The notes beneath the pieces are model-generated. The model was not told the DNA's origin, ran no database searches, and saw nothing but the letters and a program-made list of their open reading frames with translations. DNA of 64,000 nucleotides from Datnioides undecimradiatus (lineage: Eukaryota; Chordata; Actinopteri; Lobotiformes; Datnioididae), in assembly GCA_008933995.1 (NCBI GenBank), contig WARS01000013.1:11605808-11669807 (forward strand), in the 5' to 3' direction. Of the stretch, positions 1-12,555 are shown one piece after another (within the stretch, counting starts at the first letter, position 1; each line of letters begins with the position of its first letter). Position numbers and translations under genes: made by a program.

Positions 1-144
1 TGGACACTGTGAAATATGACAGACCAGAAAGAAACTATATACATTTGTACTTCCTTTGTTTTGAAATGAGCATTTGCACCTGATTAAAGCTGCTCTGAGG
101 TTCAAATAACTCAAACACTTTATTCTTGTCATGGGTGCTTTTAC

Positions 145-1056
145 CTCATGATGTGTGAGCTGCTTCCCCTCTCTCCTCTTGGAGTCAAAACGTCCATAAA
201 TGAGACTGTACTTCCGGATCTCTTCTTCTTTGTTCACATCCTGGGAGCCCATTTTGAAGATGTGCCCCACAGTCTTTGCCATCTTCTTGTTCATCCTCAG
301 CAGGGTCTTCACTTCTGCAGGATCTGACCTGGGCAGGGTCCTGAGGAGCCTCTCCACGCTCTCCACCACCGCCCTAGCTGTTTCACCGTCCAGTTGTCCT
401 CCAGGCCAGGCTGACAGGGACGCCGGGGCGTAAGAGGCAGAAGGGCTCGGAGATGTGGAGGGACCTGGGGGACATGTCGACAGCAAAGGTGGGCTGGGTG
501 GCTCCTCCTCTATTCCAGATGCAGATGTCAAAGTGCAGTTTCCATCAGGCTCTGGACTGAGCCAGTGTGGGTCCATGGGAGACAGTTTTTCCCTGTAGTG
601 TGTGTCTGGTGGCTGTGGGGAAGCCTGGGAACATGGGCTTCTTGGACTCCCACTGTGCATTGGAGTAAGACACGCCCTATCCTCCCTTTCACATGGAGAC
701 CCCGGCTGCCCATTGCTCACAGACTTCCTGGGCCCGCCTGCTGGTCCACTGGCGCCCGTCCCGTCCACTTTAAATAGTGGGATGCCCCCGAGGGGAACGT
801 TAGACACTGGCTGGCTGAAAAGGGCAGGGTTCGCCGCCCAGTCTCGTAGGGCCTTCTGCAGCCTACGCACATGCAGCGGCTTGGTGGCCATGCCAACTAG
901 TGCCATGATCTCCAGAAACTCCTCCTCTGCTGCCTCACAGAGCTGCTGCACATCGTCACCACCCTGCTGGATGAAGGTTTCATAATAGGCCAGCAGGTTG
1001 GCCCTCTGCAGCACCCGATAGAGCTGCAACTCCCCAAGTGTGCGTGGCAGAGACAT
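145..1056 (-). CDS. nab2: NGFI-A (EGR) binding protein 2, first coding exon (partial gene)
   Basis: Transcriptional corepressor that binds EGR-family zinc-finger proteins in the nucleus. The reading frame starts at 1056 (M-S-L-P-R-T-L-G-E-L-Q-L-Y) and stays open for 304 codons to a donor (CATGAG|gtaaaa) at 145/144. Residues about 1-85 form NCD1, including IQQGGDDVQQLCE and ATKPLHVRRLQKALRDW. A Ser/Pro-rich linker follows. From about residue 226 the NCD2 domain begins (VVESVERLLRTLP, IYGRFDSKRREGKQL). The VVESVER and SKRREGKQL spellings match NAB2 better than NAB1. An acceptor (ctttccag) at 1070-1068 lies just 5' of the start, so the leader is spliced. The remaining exons lie left of position 1. 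Start and family are clear; the paralogue call is slightly less certain. Confidence 0.93.
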
Positions 1057-1327
1057 GGCACACAGCACTGGAAAGTTTAGGCAGGAGAAAGGAAACACTT
1101 GAACCTGCAGGTGGAGAAATCCTCCAAGTTATTTGTTTAGATAAAGATGTTGCCACCTGGACTAGACCCAGACCTGGATGTTCCAAACTCTACATTGAAA
1201 GCAGGAAGTTTATGCATGTTTTCAGCAGTTTTCTCCATGTATGAACTATTTTGTCCTTTAAAACATGTTCTGCATAATTTCAACCCTAATTTGAGTAAAT
1301 GGACTAAATACATGAACCTCTCTTACC

Positions 1328-1800
1328 TTCTTCAGGACAGGTAGACGGATGTACACAGAGTGGACAGAGCGTACTGCCTGAAACGTGTCTCCCCAACCAC
1401 CCGATGTCACAGGTCTTCACTCCCGCACTGAAACTGATAGAAACACAAACTAATTTCGGATGATCAACGAGACAAAAGCTCGTTACATTTAGACTATGCT
1501 AAAGTAAAAGACGCTTGAATTATTGTCTCCAGCTCTGACACAACCATCGACTGCAGGCAAGTAAACCTGAGCCAGATGTTCGCAATAAACACTGCGCTCA
1601 AAGACATCGCAGGATCGTTTCTTACCCTGTTGCCTATTGCCGAAAGCTTCCCCGGCTGAGATTGGCGTAGTAAATCCCCTTTGCGTATCGTAGCTCGTCT
1701 GAAATCACTGGCAGAAATCCTCCTCCGGCGCACCGTATTGGTTGCTGGCTGCCCTGTCTGTGTGGGCTGGAGAATGACGGGGGCGGACTGCAGCACGCCA
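1328..1800 (-). other. nab2: nab2 untranslated leader exons (inferred)
   Basis: Two donor-like sites on the minus strand fit 5' noncoding exons. One is CTGAAGAAG|gtaaga, ending an exon at 1328 whose acceptor (ctatcag) is near 1436. The other is GCAACAGG|gtaaga, ending a first exon near 1625. The 1328-1435 exon has no ATG. Transcription probably starts between about 1700 and 1850, where CpGs and GC boxes cluster. This is inferred from splice motifs only. Confidence 0.45.
1777..1785 (+). promoter_or_regulatory. nab2: EGR/Sp1-like GC element in the nab2 promoter
   Basis: ACGGGGGCG differs by one base from the EGR site GCGGGGGCG and sits in the presumed nab2 promoter. Mammalian NAB2 is known to be induced by EGR1, so a site here would fit that feedback loop. 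A single 9-mer is weak evidence. Confidence 0.3.
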
Positions 1801-1859
1801 TCTGACCGAAAAAGAGCCTTCCTCTCCCGGTAGAGAGGCGGCTTTCAAATTGGAGATGT

Positions 1860-3250
1860 GGGTGGTGGTGGTGGGGGCTTGAAATTAACCCTCTGTGTCT
1901 TCAAGATTAGTCTTTTATACAGGAGCTTTAGGGGGTTCCCACAGTTTTGCAATGTCAAAGACCCCTAAACAAGCAGTCAGCACACTAAAACCATAGAGAA
2001 CAGTGACCAGATGTGGCAGATGTGGCGTTTCCTGAACAGTGATCTCGTTTTAACTCCTTTATTTATAAAGAAGGTGGGTGGTCGTACATTATTCTGAGAG
2101 TACAGGTGAAACACAATTGTTTCCTTTAATTTTCAAATTCAGTATTTTATTTCTTTGCAAATTAACACAAATAAGCGAATAAAATCACCCAAAGTAACAA
2201 TGCCTGAAACCTTTTAACACGTCTAAAGTTTCTGTCCATGCACATTCACGCCCATCATCTGCAAACCTCACTGCTTTCTCTGTATGTCATTCTTAATATT
2301 GCAAATACCGTTTTTATTGCGCTATTTGGCACTTCTAATAGCCAAATCACATTATACACGGCTCAATGCACCTTTGATTCATATATTTCCCACATGATAT
2401 TGTCTTGAGTGGGCAAAGCAAGGCTCATTACTCTTCTGTTTTATAATTACCATCGCGCTTTATGTGTCTGAGATGCCACACCACACACACACACAGTGAC
2501 TGCATGAATGATATTTACTTTCCACTTGCAGCTTAAGGTTTGCAGTATTCCAGTTTCAAAACCAACAGAACAAAATAAAATCCACCAGTCTTCATCGTGC
2601 TGAACATGGTACATGTTAAACATAGTCTACGCATTGATCAGTGAAGAATTCAATTTTAGTTTAAGACATAAGAAGGCACGTACAGCCTCCAGAATACATG
2701 GTTTGTGTTGTCTCTGTCCATTTGCTAATCTATTTTCCAATGAGACTAAAAATTAGCTGATTGCATGAGGACATAGGGTCAGCCTGGGTCACATGTCACT
2801 TTTATACAGCAAGTTGTGATGGCCTACATGGCCAAAAGTATGTGGGCACCTGAAACCCATATGAGTTTTGTGTGGTTACTAGCAACAGCTCCCAGTCGAC
2901 TGTATTACTGTCAGAGTGGTGTCAAGATGTGTTGGTTAGAAAAGTTAAAAATTGGATAATATTTTGTATATTTCAGGTTGCTCTCAATTGAAACAAAGGG
3001 ACTGGGCCCTGGACTGGAACTGAACCACTTCTGGGCACATTAGACATGGTTCCCTATATTACTGAAGCACCTGGAGGGGCATTATTTCAATGGATTTAAA
3101 CATTTTTAATTACTGTATATTACTGTGTCACCCTTTGTATTGTATTAAACAGGATGAATAGACTGAAAGGAGATAAGACAATATTGCATTAATCAAACAA
3201 AATCTATTTTTGTTTTCAAAAAAATCGAGGTTAATTGTTAATTATGGGCT
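1860..3250. other. nab2-dnajc14 intergenic region
   Basis: I see no coding signal here. It is AT-rich, with a short CA run near 2483-2493 and the transposon remnant annotated at 2818-3060. Confidence 0.6.
2818..3060. mobile_element. Degenerate Tc1/mariner-type remnant
   Basis: CATGGCCAAAAGTATGTGGG followed by CACCTG resembles the terminal repeat of a very common teleost Tc1-like element. A block near 2990 (AAAGGGACTGGGCCC) resembles part of its interior. It is short and heavily mutated, with no open frame. The family call rests on memory of the repeat. Confidence 0.45.
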
Positions 3251-3303
3251 ACACTAACAAATCAGTGGGTGGCAGTAGTGCTTTTCCAGGTTGTTTGCAG
3301 TGA

Positions 3304-3404
3304 GTCAGAAAACAACGAAGAAGAAGGAGGGGAGGGAGGAGGAGGAAGAAGAAATTGGAAGAAAGTAGGAAAAGGAGCAGGAGAAGAAGAAGTGGCCAAG
3401 AAAA
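3304..3404 (+). repeat. Purine-rich GAA/GGA tract
   Basis: About 100 bases are almost pure A/G on the plus strand (AAGAAGAAGGAGGGGAGGGA and similar), with imperfect mirror symmetry. It lies upstream of the dnajc14 leader. Confidence 0.7.
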
Positions 3405-3479
3405 AAACAACACGGACACTTGGCTGTCTGTTAACAAACAAGGTTACACAATTATCTGAGAGGTATATATGACATCTGG

Positions 3480-5083
3480 TTTCGTTGAATGCAAAATGCA
3501 GAATAATTTGCTTCCTTGCTGGACTCGTTTGGTGTCCAAAACATGCCTTAGCTCACTCGTCAAACCCCACAGGAAGGGGAAACCAGCGTTTATACTCGCT
3601 CGTCCTGCTCGCTGCTGTTACTAGCTAACACTTAGCTGCTCGTTTGGTTGTTTACTGGCTAAAGTGTTAACAGTTTGCCGCTGTACTGTCGTTTTATCTT
3701 CGTTTGAGACCTTATTTAGGCGGAATATTGTGAGGTTAGCCAGCCAGAGGGAAGCTAATTTTAGCCCCTGCAGCGCCTGTCTGTCATCCTGCTGGCTGGC
3801 TGCTTCCTCATGCTAACACCTGCTAACATTAGCCGCCTGTAAAACATCTGGTGTCATTATCAGAGTTAAAGTTAATATTAAGTGAGTCTGTCAGCCTATT
3901 CACCGAGCAGGTTTGACCCTGCTGTTAGGGGTGTTTTTTCTTGTTTTTTATTGGTTATCAAAGGTCAAACATCAATTCATGCAGCCCGTTTTTAGATGCA
4001 CTGTGTTTGAATTAGCAGACAGAGCTACACATTATGACTAAGTGTAGCCTCGCCTGTATTATCACACTTGTACGTGCTCAAGGGAGTTTGTTAATCTTGA
4101 TTTACAATCACCTTTACAACGGCTGTATAGATAAGGTCATGTAGCTGCGTTAGACGTGAGTTAATCATCAATGGATCACAGCACTCATTCGTTGTTAGTT
4201 TTCGTTTATTCAGGAAGAGCTCCTCTAAAACCGGGTTGTTATACTTAATGGTGGGGTTAAAACTTATGATTTTTATAACTGCGATCCTCACAGAGCTGCA
4301 GCTGACTTACTATTTTCATGGTCTACTCATGTGAATAATTTTTTCTATTAACTGTCAGAAGATAGTGATCAATGTCTCTGTCACAGTTTTCCAGAGCTTA
4401 AGCTGATCTCTGCATGTCTTTAAGAACTGACAACAGGGCAAACCCAAATGCATTCAGTTTACAATGATACAGAACAGAGAAATGCAGCAAGCAGACAGAT
4501 GATGTTTGACATTTTAGCTTGTTTATTAACTTCTATTGTGTAATTGTATGCTCTTAGATTCACATGCGCTGTAACGTTTTTCTGAAATAATCAAAAGAAT
4601 GACTAGAATAACCAGAGTGTCTGTTGCGGTTCTAACCCTCTTTGTTTACTTAGCTTTTATTCAAATGGTCTAATACACTCAGCCAACCTGTCATCTCTGA
4701 TGATTGTCCAGTGTATCATCATAATGGTCATGCCTTCTGCTCTTATTTTTCCATTTACATTCTTTTAATTTGTTTTTTTGGAGGGCAGAAAAACTTGCAT
4801 TTGGATAAAAAAAACGTAATCCTTATTTAATTCCCGTTAAGCAGTATGTTGAGCTCTGTGTGTTACTTTTCAGACAAGGACCTGATGCATGATGGTGCCA
4901 AAAGTCTTTTGACACCTGGATGTGGCCTCTGATATGGTGGACCTGAGACTGACCTTCAGGAGCCCCCACTCTCACTTTTTTATGGGAGTCTGGGGAAGAT
5001 TTTGCCACAGATTATGGATCTAAAATATCATCTTCCATGAGCTTCCGATTTCACAGCGCCTCGCTCAAACAGCTGTAAGGAAC
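3480..5083 (+). other. dnajc14: dnajc14 promoter, leader and first intron region
   Basis: A CpG-bearing stretch at about 3520-3780 is the likely promoter and first exon, but I cannot fix its ends. An acceptor (ttacttttcag) at 4863-4873 opens the exon with the start codon. The 210-nt leader of that exon has several upstream ATGs, the first at 4884 with a 15-codon frame. Confidence 0.45.
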
Positions 5084-6305
5084 ATGGAGAGAGAAGCAGC
5101 TGAGAAGGAGATGGATGGCATGACAGACACTGATGAGGAAAAGCCTGATGGTGATTCCACCTCAGTCACCAATTCAAGTCAGTGGGAGGCAAGACAGACT
5201 GATGATGACGACTGCGAGCAGGAGAACAAAACAGCCCATCTTAAATCTCAGGACCCCCAAAATCCAGCCACTCCACAAGACTCTGGAATTGGAGAAGGAG
5301 AGTATTGTGGATCTACAGAGGCCAAAGAAGATACTGAAGAGGCATCAGATGGATTTGATCATGACAGCACCGCAGATCACGAGAACCTGCATGTTATAAA
5401 TCAAGAAGAAGATGAAGCTGCAAAGGAGCAGCACATGAATGGGGAGTCTGGTTGGAGGAACGAGGGAACTGGGAGAAGATGCAAACTGAGGAGCAGTGGA
5501 TCAATTTCAGAGCAGAGCAGTCAAAGTGCGTTTGCCTCCTTTCAAAGAAGCAATGTTATGTCAAGCGGTGGGCGGCACAAGCAGACCCGCAGACGTAACC
5601 ACCACCACCATCAGCAGAACCGAGGTCGCAGGCGGACAGGCAACCAGCTCATCTTGGCTCTCAAGGAGATGCTGTCAGAGTCTCTGAGCTTCTGGTGCAT
5701 CTCCTGCATCCACATGATGATTGAGATTATTGTCACATTAACTCACAACTGTGGAGTTGGTGTGGAGACTGGAGGGGTGAAACTTTACAACTTTGGGCAG
5801 CAGCTCCTTGTCAAGATCACAGACATAGCAGGAATGAAGGCGGATGTTAGTCGGATTCTGAAATGGACGAAATGCGCAGGAATGGACTTGGTGGATAAAA
5901 TTGTTCGGTTAGCGAAGTGGGTAAAGACAGCGGCCTTATCTTGTTTTAGACTTATCTGTGCAATGGTTATCCTTGGGTCCCAGTGGGCAAAGGGTATGTT
6001 GGTCCGCCTAGGTGGAGAGAGGGGAAAACGCTTTTGGACAGCTTTTCAGGAGTCAAGGTTTTGGAAGAGGGTGGCGTCCCTGCTGGAGAGAGTCCGAAGC
6101 AAGTTCAGGAGGGATGGTCGTGCACCACCTTCCAGCCCCGAATCCCCTGGTAGAGCAGGGAGAGGTCAGCCAGGCCAGGAGCTGGAGAGACTGCTGGCCT
6201 TGGCTGAGGTACCAGAGGAAGAGCTTGACCCCTTTACGGTTCTCGGTGTGGAGGTGCACGCCACCGAGGCTGAGCTGAAGAAGGCCTACAGACAGCTGGC
6301 TGTCC

Positions 6306-6356
<51 letters not shown>

Positions 6357-8859
6357 AAGCTCCAACTATTGGACGCCTGAATTAATGACTAATAAACTGT
6401 CTTTGAGGCTGAAATTTCCTCCTTTACTCATGCAACCTTTTCCTCTGTCCTCTGTCTTTCAGGTCCATCCAGACAAGAATAAACACCCACGAGCTGGAGA
6501 GGCGTTCAAAGTACTGAGGGCTGCCTGGGATATTGTCAGTAACCCAGAAACACGGAGAGAGTATGAGTTGTGAGTACACAGAAAAAGTGGGTTAGCACAG
6601 GAAACTAAAAATGGAATGGAAAGTGTCTTTAAAAGCATTTGTCTACTACTGTTTAAAAGTATTTTGTAATTTGAAACAAAATATTTTGTTTTGTTAGTTT
6701 GTATAATTTAATATTCTTAACTTTTTAAACATTATTTTTCTCATCCTCTGTTTGTGAAGGACTGAAAGAGCCCCTTAGAGGACACTGCTCTGGCATTATT
6801 ATCACACAAAATTCACTTTCCATATATCCAATGGTGACAGTAAATACAGATTGATATCTTATTGTTTTAAGATCTAGGGCATTTTCTTTCTGGTCTGGTT
6901 AATGGGCCTAAAAAAGCCCAGTTATATTCTTGTGTCATTACCCGGTGTGTTTCGTTTCCACTCAGGAAGCGAATGGCAGCAACTGAGCTCTCAAAGTCCA
7001 TGAACGAGTTTCTCACTAAACTGCAAGATGACCTGAAGGAAGCCATGAACACTATGATGTGTACCAAGTGTGAAGGCAAACACAAGTATGTCGCCACACA
7101 CCCAGCATCATTGGTGTCAAACATTTCCTCAGACTGAAGTTAAAACATTGTGTATTGCACACAGCTGAATTGTGTCTGGTGTAGTGGACGTTCAGTTTCG
7201 TTTGTGACCTGTGGATGTCTGTGCAGGAGGTTCGAGATGGATCGTGAACCTGCTGAGGCCCGGTTCTGCGCTGAATGCAACCGATGCCATAGCGCTGAGG
7301 AGGGGGACCTGTGGGCTGAGTCCAGCATGTTGGGTCTGCGTATCACATACTTTGCTTGTATGGATGGCAAAGTTTATGATATTACAGGTGAGTGTTGTCC
7401 TTTTCAAAAGAATATCTTCTCACTTCATTTGTAGCTGTAGTTTACATGAACTCACAGTTATCAATGTCCCCGCGTGATGTCTGGATTCACAGGTCAAAGG
7501 AAAGCACCGTGGAAATTTGACCATATTTACTGCTTCTGTTTCCTTTTTTCAACTTTGTTGAATTATGATTCATGTCTCGCCTCCCTTACTGTGTGCTGGC
7601 CAGCTTGACCTCAGTGTGCAGAGACAATCAAATGAAAGCATCCTCATTTCCTATGAGCAGCTGTTTTTACTCTCATGTAATTTAGAAAACTATGGTATGG
7701 ATGTATTGTTTAGGCTGGCGGCATCTCTGTCATAACAGCTTTCACTGCTGCAGGGAGGGCGACGAGACAAATGTATCTACAAACAACTTGAATGGATATG
7801 TTTAAATATTTTTGTTGTTTGTGTGAGATGGCTGCATTGTTCAAGTCACTTAATCCAAGATATTTCATACATGCACATTGTCGCTCAGTCATGTGACGTG
7901 TTGTGGTGATGTCATTTTTCAGAGTGGGCGGGTTGCCAACGAATAGGCATTTCTCCCGACACGCACCGTGTGCCCTATCACATCTCTTTTGGTTCAAAGA
8001 ACAACAGCAACTCCACACGACACAGGTATGTAGTTATTATTCACATAGCACACAGTTTACTATTTCATCATCTTCCTCCTCTTAAAGGCCTCTGGTTTAT
8101 CCATAAACTAGTTTTATTATAGTTTTGGGTAATTCTTTGTATCTGGAAGATCTGGTAAAAATACAAATCAGACACCAGTTATCCTTTTGTAATGGTGCAA
8201 TAAAAACAACAAATTTTGAATTATTGCAAAAGATATCTCAATTACTGCAACGGAATTAGACACACAACTATTTTGTAAAGTGTATTTTCGTAGAGACAAA
8301 AGTAACTAACATAATCAATATATTTGACAATTTGTTTTTCATCTTTTGTTGTTTTGTTTTGTTGTACATTTCCCATCATTCATAAATAATAAACCAATAC
8401 AGTTTGTATATTTATGATATTTTATGTACAAATATATTGTCACCCCTAATGGCCCCAGTCTATTTTGTTCCTGTGCTGTTGCCACATGATGGTCAGTAAA
8501 AGCCATAATCTCAGTGGAGGTACAGGCACTATAGATCTCTGAACTGCCTCGTGTTCACTTTCAGGACGCCCTCAGAGCACGCCACAGGTCCGCCCAACCC
8601 TGCAGATTTGCAGGACTTCTTTAACCGCATCTTCAAGGGAGGACCTCCCAACGACATGGCTGCCAATGGGGGCTTCTTCCCCTCAGGTCCGCCCCATCAC
8701 CAGTCACCTGGTGCCGGAGCGCCCCCGTTCTCCCCTCCTCCAGGCCAGACAGGTTTCTTCATGCCTGGGGGTCACCGGCCAGAGTCCAGCGAGACCTGGG
8801 CTGAAAGTGGCAAACCCCCAAGAAGGAGGAAGAAAGTCCGCAAACCTTTCCAGAGGTGA
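5084..8859 (+). CDS. dnajc14: DnaJ homolog subfamily C member 14
   Basis: ER-membrane J-domain co-chaperone; the mammalian protein aids receptor export from the ER and affects flavivirus replication. Seven coding exons keep phase: 5084-6307, 6463-6569, 6966-7085, 7227-7387, 7923-8025, 8565-8859 plus the leader upstream, giving about 669 residues (human 702). The N-terminal 130 residues are acidic and low-complexity, then come a His/Arg-rich patch and hydrophobic segments at about residues 185-310. The J domain starts at [20 protein letters not shown], and its HPD motif begins the second coding exon (VHPDKNKHP). A cysteine-rich region follows ([27 protein letters not shown]), then a Gly/Pro-rich tail ending in basic [12 protein letters not shown]. 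The first coding intron begins inside a (GT)n microsatellite. Confidence 0.95.
6308..6354 (+). repeat. (GT)n microsatellite forming a dnajc14 splice donor
   Basis: A pure GT run starts directly after the CAG that ends the first coding exon. It supplies the first bases of the intron. Confidence 0.95.
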
Positions 8860-9773
8860 AGTCTGTGGACCTCTCAGTGTATCAACATAGCAACACAGGG
8901 ACACAAGAAATAATGGCCATGTTTGTCTCTCACCTGCCTGTTGGCATGCCATGATCTGAACTGGAGAGGACTCATGGGTAAGGCTGTGGTCAGATCAGCC
9001 AGAGGAAAGAGAGAGACTGCATCATGAAGAGAAGCCTGTAGACTGAGTAAAAGTATTGAAGGAGGGTTGAAGACACGGCAGCGATGGTGCTTTACCTCTC
9101 ATTTCACCTTATGTTTTGTTGGTCTTTAAGACGACTGTAGCCTTGGCATTGAAATCCTCATTGGGATGCTGTAATGACACATTTTCCTTTCATAATTTCC
9201 TGCCAAATCCTGTGATGCATGATTGATTCACCTGCGTTTTAATGCTTCAGTTCTCTCACTTTTGTCGTGAATGTTTCATATATAGACAGTTGAAGGCATT
9301 GGATCCTGACAGAGTGACAGTTGAAGAGAAGCTTACAGTCAGTTATGGATCACTGTAATCAGCATGAACACTGTAAAGATCTGGGCAGCTTCATAGTGTC
9401 AGTGTTGCTCATGTTGGTGACACGTGGTCCATATTTCATGAAACCCAACACGTCTGACCATCAGAAAATACAGAGAATATTTCCATACCTCAATGAAGTC
9501 AACCTCCAGCATTAGTTATCCACTGAGGCAACTAGTTTGTGTTATATTTCCTGGTTGTTTGTATGACTGTAAACAGGAAAATTGGCTCTTAAACTGACAC
9601 AATGCATTATTATGTATTATCTGAATCTTTTTAGAGTTCTGAAATAACACATTTGTGCTCACTGTAAGGGAAGTTTCTAAGGTTGGATACTACAGAAGCT
9701 AAAACAAATCATTTAAAAGTTATTACTTTATGAGAATTACCAGAGAATCACACCCTGCATCGTCAGACTACAT

Positions 9774-9779
9774 AATAAA
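9774..9779 (+). promoter_or_regulatory. Possible dnajc14 polyadenylation signal
   Basis: AATAAA about 0.9 kb past the stop codon. It is one of several candidates. Confidence 0.35.
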
Positions 9780-12545
9780 AGAGTTAGAACCCCACTCTTC
9801 AAGAGTCACTGAACCAGAGACGAGATATTCAACCTGCAACAAACCTAAGATGTAAAATCTGGACCTGAATGAGTGAAAATGATGAAAGAGTTTTCTTGTT
9901 TTAAAGTTTTACTGACATGAACATGCAAAAATCTGCCTGCTGTTGATTGTTTCAGCTCCATAATATTAATAGCAGTCACCACCGCACAGGTTCAGATCTC
10001 GCAGCAGGAACGAGTTCAGTTTTTATTATGCTGAGCTCCAGGTGAGCTGCTCTGACAAGGTCTAAATACTTTAAAACAGTGACATGTTGACATTTTGAAA
10101 TGTTGATATTTTTCTCCAACGGAGGTTCGATGCTGCTGAGAGTTGATCCGCACTGCCCCCTGTTGATTCACTGTGTGACCACAGGAGTCGAAAACTGTTG
10201 TCACAGTTCAACGGAGTTAAGATCATACTGTAAAAGTTATGATTATGAGCCTTAAATGGTAGTAATTTGATATGATGCTAATTTACAAATCCCGAAGCAA
10301 CCCTCAGCTGAATGTAAATTTACGATGTAGTCAAATTTATAGTTAAATTGTTTTGGTTTTTTTTTCTTTTTTCCAGTTTGATCATAACTGACTTCACAGG
10401 ACGCCTTTAATAACACAACAGTAAAAAACATGTTACATTTGCAGCATGCAATGTGTTAAGTTCATACAGCTAATTTGCATATTTGCTCAGTCTCCAAATG
10501 AAAAAGTGAAAACGTTCCAGTCGCCCAGATTTTGACACCTTTTTCATCAGCATCCTTTTGTTAAGTGCCATTTTATGCTTTGATGTATCATAGCCTGTTA
10601 AGCATCTACATCACTGATCTGTCATGACTGTCAGTCTGTGGTAAGTCTGCCATGGATTTGTTTCTAGCCGTCCTGGTTATTACATCCACAATACATTTAT
10701 TTAATATCAGTCTGCAGCGTCATCTCCTCACTCTTTATGTTGTGTGCTGTAAACATGACTGGAGTTTCCTTCCATCTGGATGTGGTTCAGCTTTCAAAAT
10801 GTCAAGGTCGCACGTTCACACAAAATCTAATCTGAATCCAAACAACTGACTTCCTGTTAATCTCCCCGGCGTTACTGTATGTAACAATGCAAAGGAGTCA
10901 GAAAAATGAGAATCTGTTGTGTTGTGGTTTCTCTTTATGGTTCCTGTTTATTCGTTCTTGCATAAAAATAACAATTTAATCATAGTTTAATTTAAGAAAA
11001 GAGAACGGATATTGTTTACACCTGATATGTGAAGATTGTGAGAGTGTAGTGAAATGGTTGTAAAGTGTGATAAGGCAATTTGATAAAGGCTATTTTTTTA
11101 TATTGACACTTGATGATGAAAATTACCATGTACCTGTTTTTTTGTTTCATTGTTTTGTTTGTGTTAAATTTGCACACCCACCCCGGTAATAACATCACAG
11201 GGATTTTGAACAGTTGTCAGTGATTTAGCCTAACCAGACTCCTCCAGCTGCAGCTGAGTAGGAGGTGTAGCTCGCTAAGCTAACAGCTCATTTGCAGATT
11301 AAGATAGATATTTTGTTTTTGTAGGACGTGAACGTTTAATGAGTGACAAATTTCTGAACAAAACAACATTTGAGTCATAAAGCCATAAAACTGAAGAAAG
11401 CTGCATATCAGAAGTGTTTTATGGCGCTGTAATACATAATGTGGGCTTGTCTGGTAGCTTGAAAGGATGAACCTTTGTGGCAGATGTGACTGAGTCAGGA
11501 CGTTATGTTTGCCATGTTTCTCTTCATGTGTCAAATAGTTTTTCACTTGAATGTCATCTTCAGCTTCCCAAACACAGACTGAGATGTTTCCTCCTCCCTT
11601 CAAAATGAAACCAATTGAAAAATGTTTGAGCATATTCTGGTAAAAACAAAACAACCCCAAAACAATTCAATAATAAATTCAATAAAATAAAGTTATTACA
11701 TTTTTGTAGTTAGGAATGTCTAAATTCAGATTCCTGTAAGGTTAGAGAAATAATCAAAAATAATTCAATTTCACCCAAAAAATTCTTATTTTTTCAACAA
11801 TTTTTCATCTAACACACTCAGTGAAGCAGTGACCTTTTATTTTCCCATCCACATTTTGCGATTCAGTCCCTGTCCGGGAAACTGGATCCACAGCTGTGAC
11901 CATGTAAAGCAGAGTGCGTTGTTTTCCACATGTCCACCTCGACTTGAGAATGTACAGTGCTGTATGTTAAAGGTAGCAGTTCAAGTCCAAGAGGTCAGTG
12001 AAAGAGCCAACACATTTTTTTGTTTGTTTCTTTTCAAATTTATAACAGAATATGCAGAAGTATTGCAAAAAATATCTGACAATCATCAGGGTTTTTTGTA
12101 GGGAATTATGATGCGAGTTCCCCTGGCTGGCAAACAGTTTTAAAAATATCACTGTTGGGTTTCTTTCCCCTGCTTTCTCTGGTTTTCAAAATAAAGATGA
12201 TTTCCTATATGCACACTGTTGTTCTGTCTTATGCTAGTATACATAACGAGTGATTTGTAAGTTCACAATGCATATCGAAGTCATTTTAAACACAAACAGT
12301 GACAGTTAAAGTAAGATTACATGTCGTCATTGCAAACATCTTGATAAGCTGTTTCTGAGGAGTCTGTTAGTCTGCATAGATCCCCTCCTTCAAACTGGCC
12401 TAATATTTCATTTTACTGTAAACCCACACTGAAAAGGGCTCTCTGTGTCACTGTTTTACCTCATAAGGCTTCTCCATTCTCTGACCTTATTAACTAACGG
12501 TGCTACAGCCATGGAAAGAGGGCAGGGTATGTCTATCGCTCTGCT

Positions 12546-12555
12546 CCTTAAAAGG
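12546..12555. promoter_or_regulatory. CArG (SRF) box
   Basis: CCTTAAAAGG matches CC(A/T)6GG exactly and is flanked by GCT...AGC, giving a near-palindrome of 16 bases. It is about 3.7 kb from dnajc14 and 1 kb from the 3' end of inpp1. Function is unknown. Confidence 0.35.

Noticed and set aside
602-985. 127-codon plus-strand frame
   Set aside because: Antisense shadow of the nab2 coding exon.
11280-11660. 126-codon minus-strand frame
   Set aside because: No family resemblance, no splice partners, AT-rich intergenic sequence.
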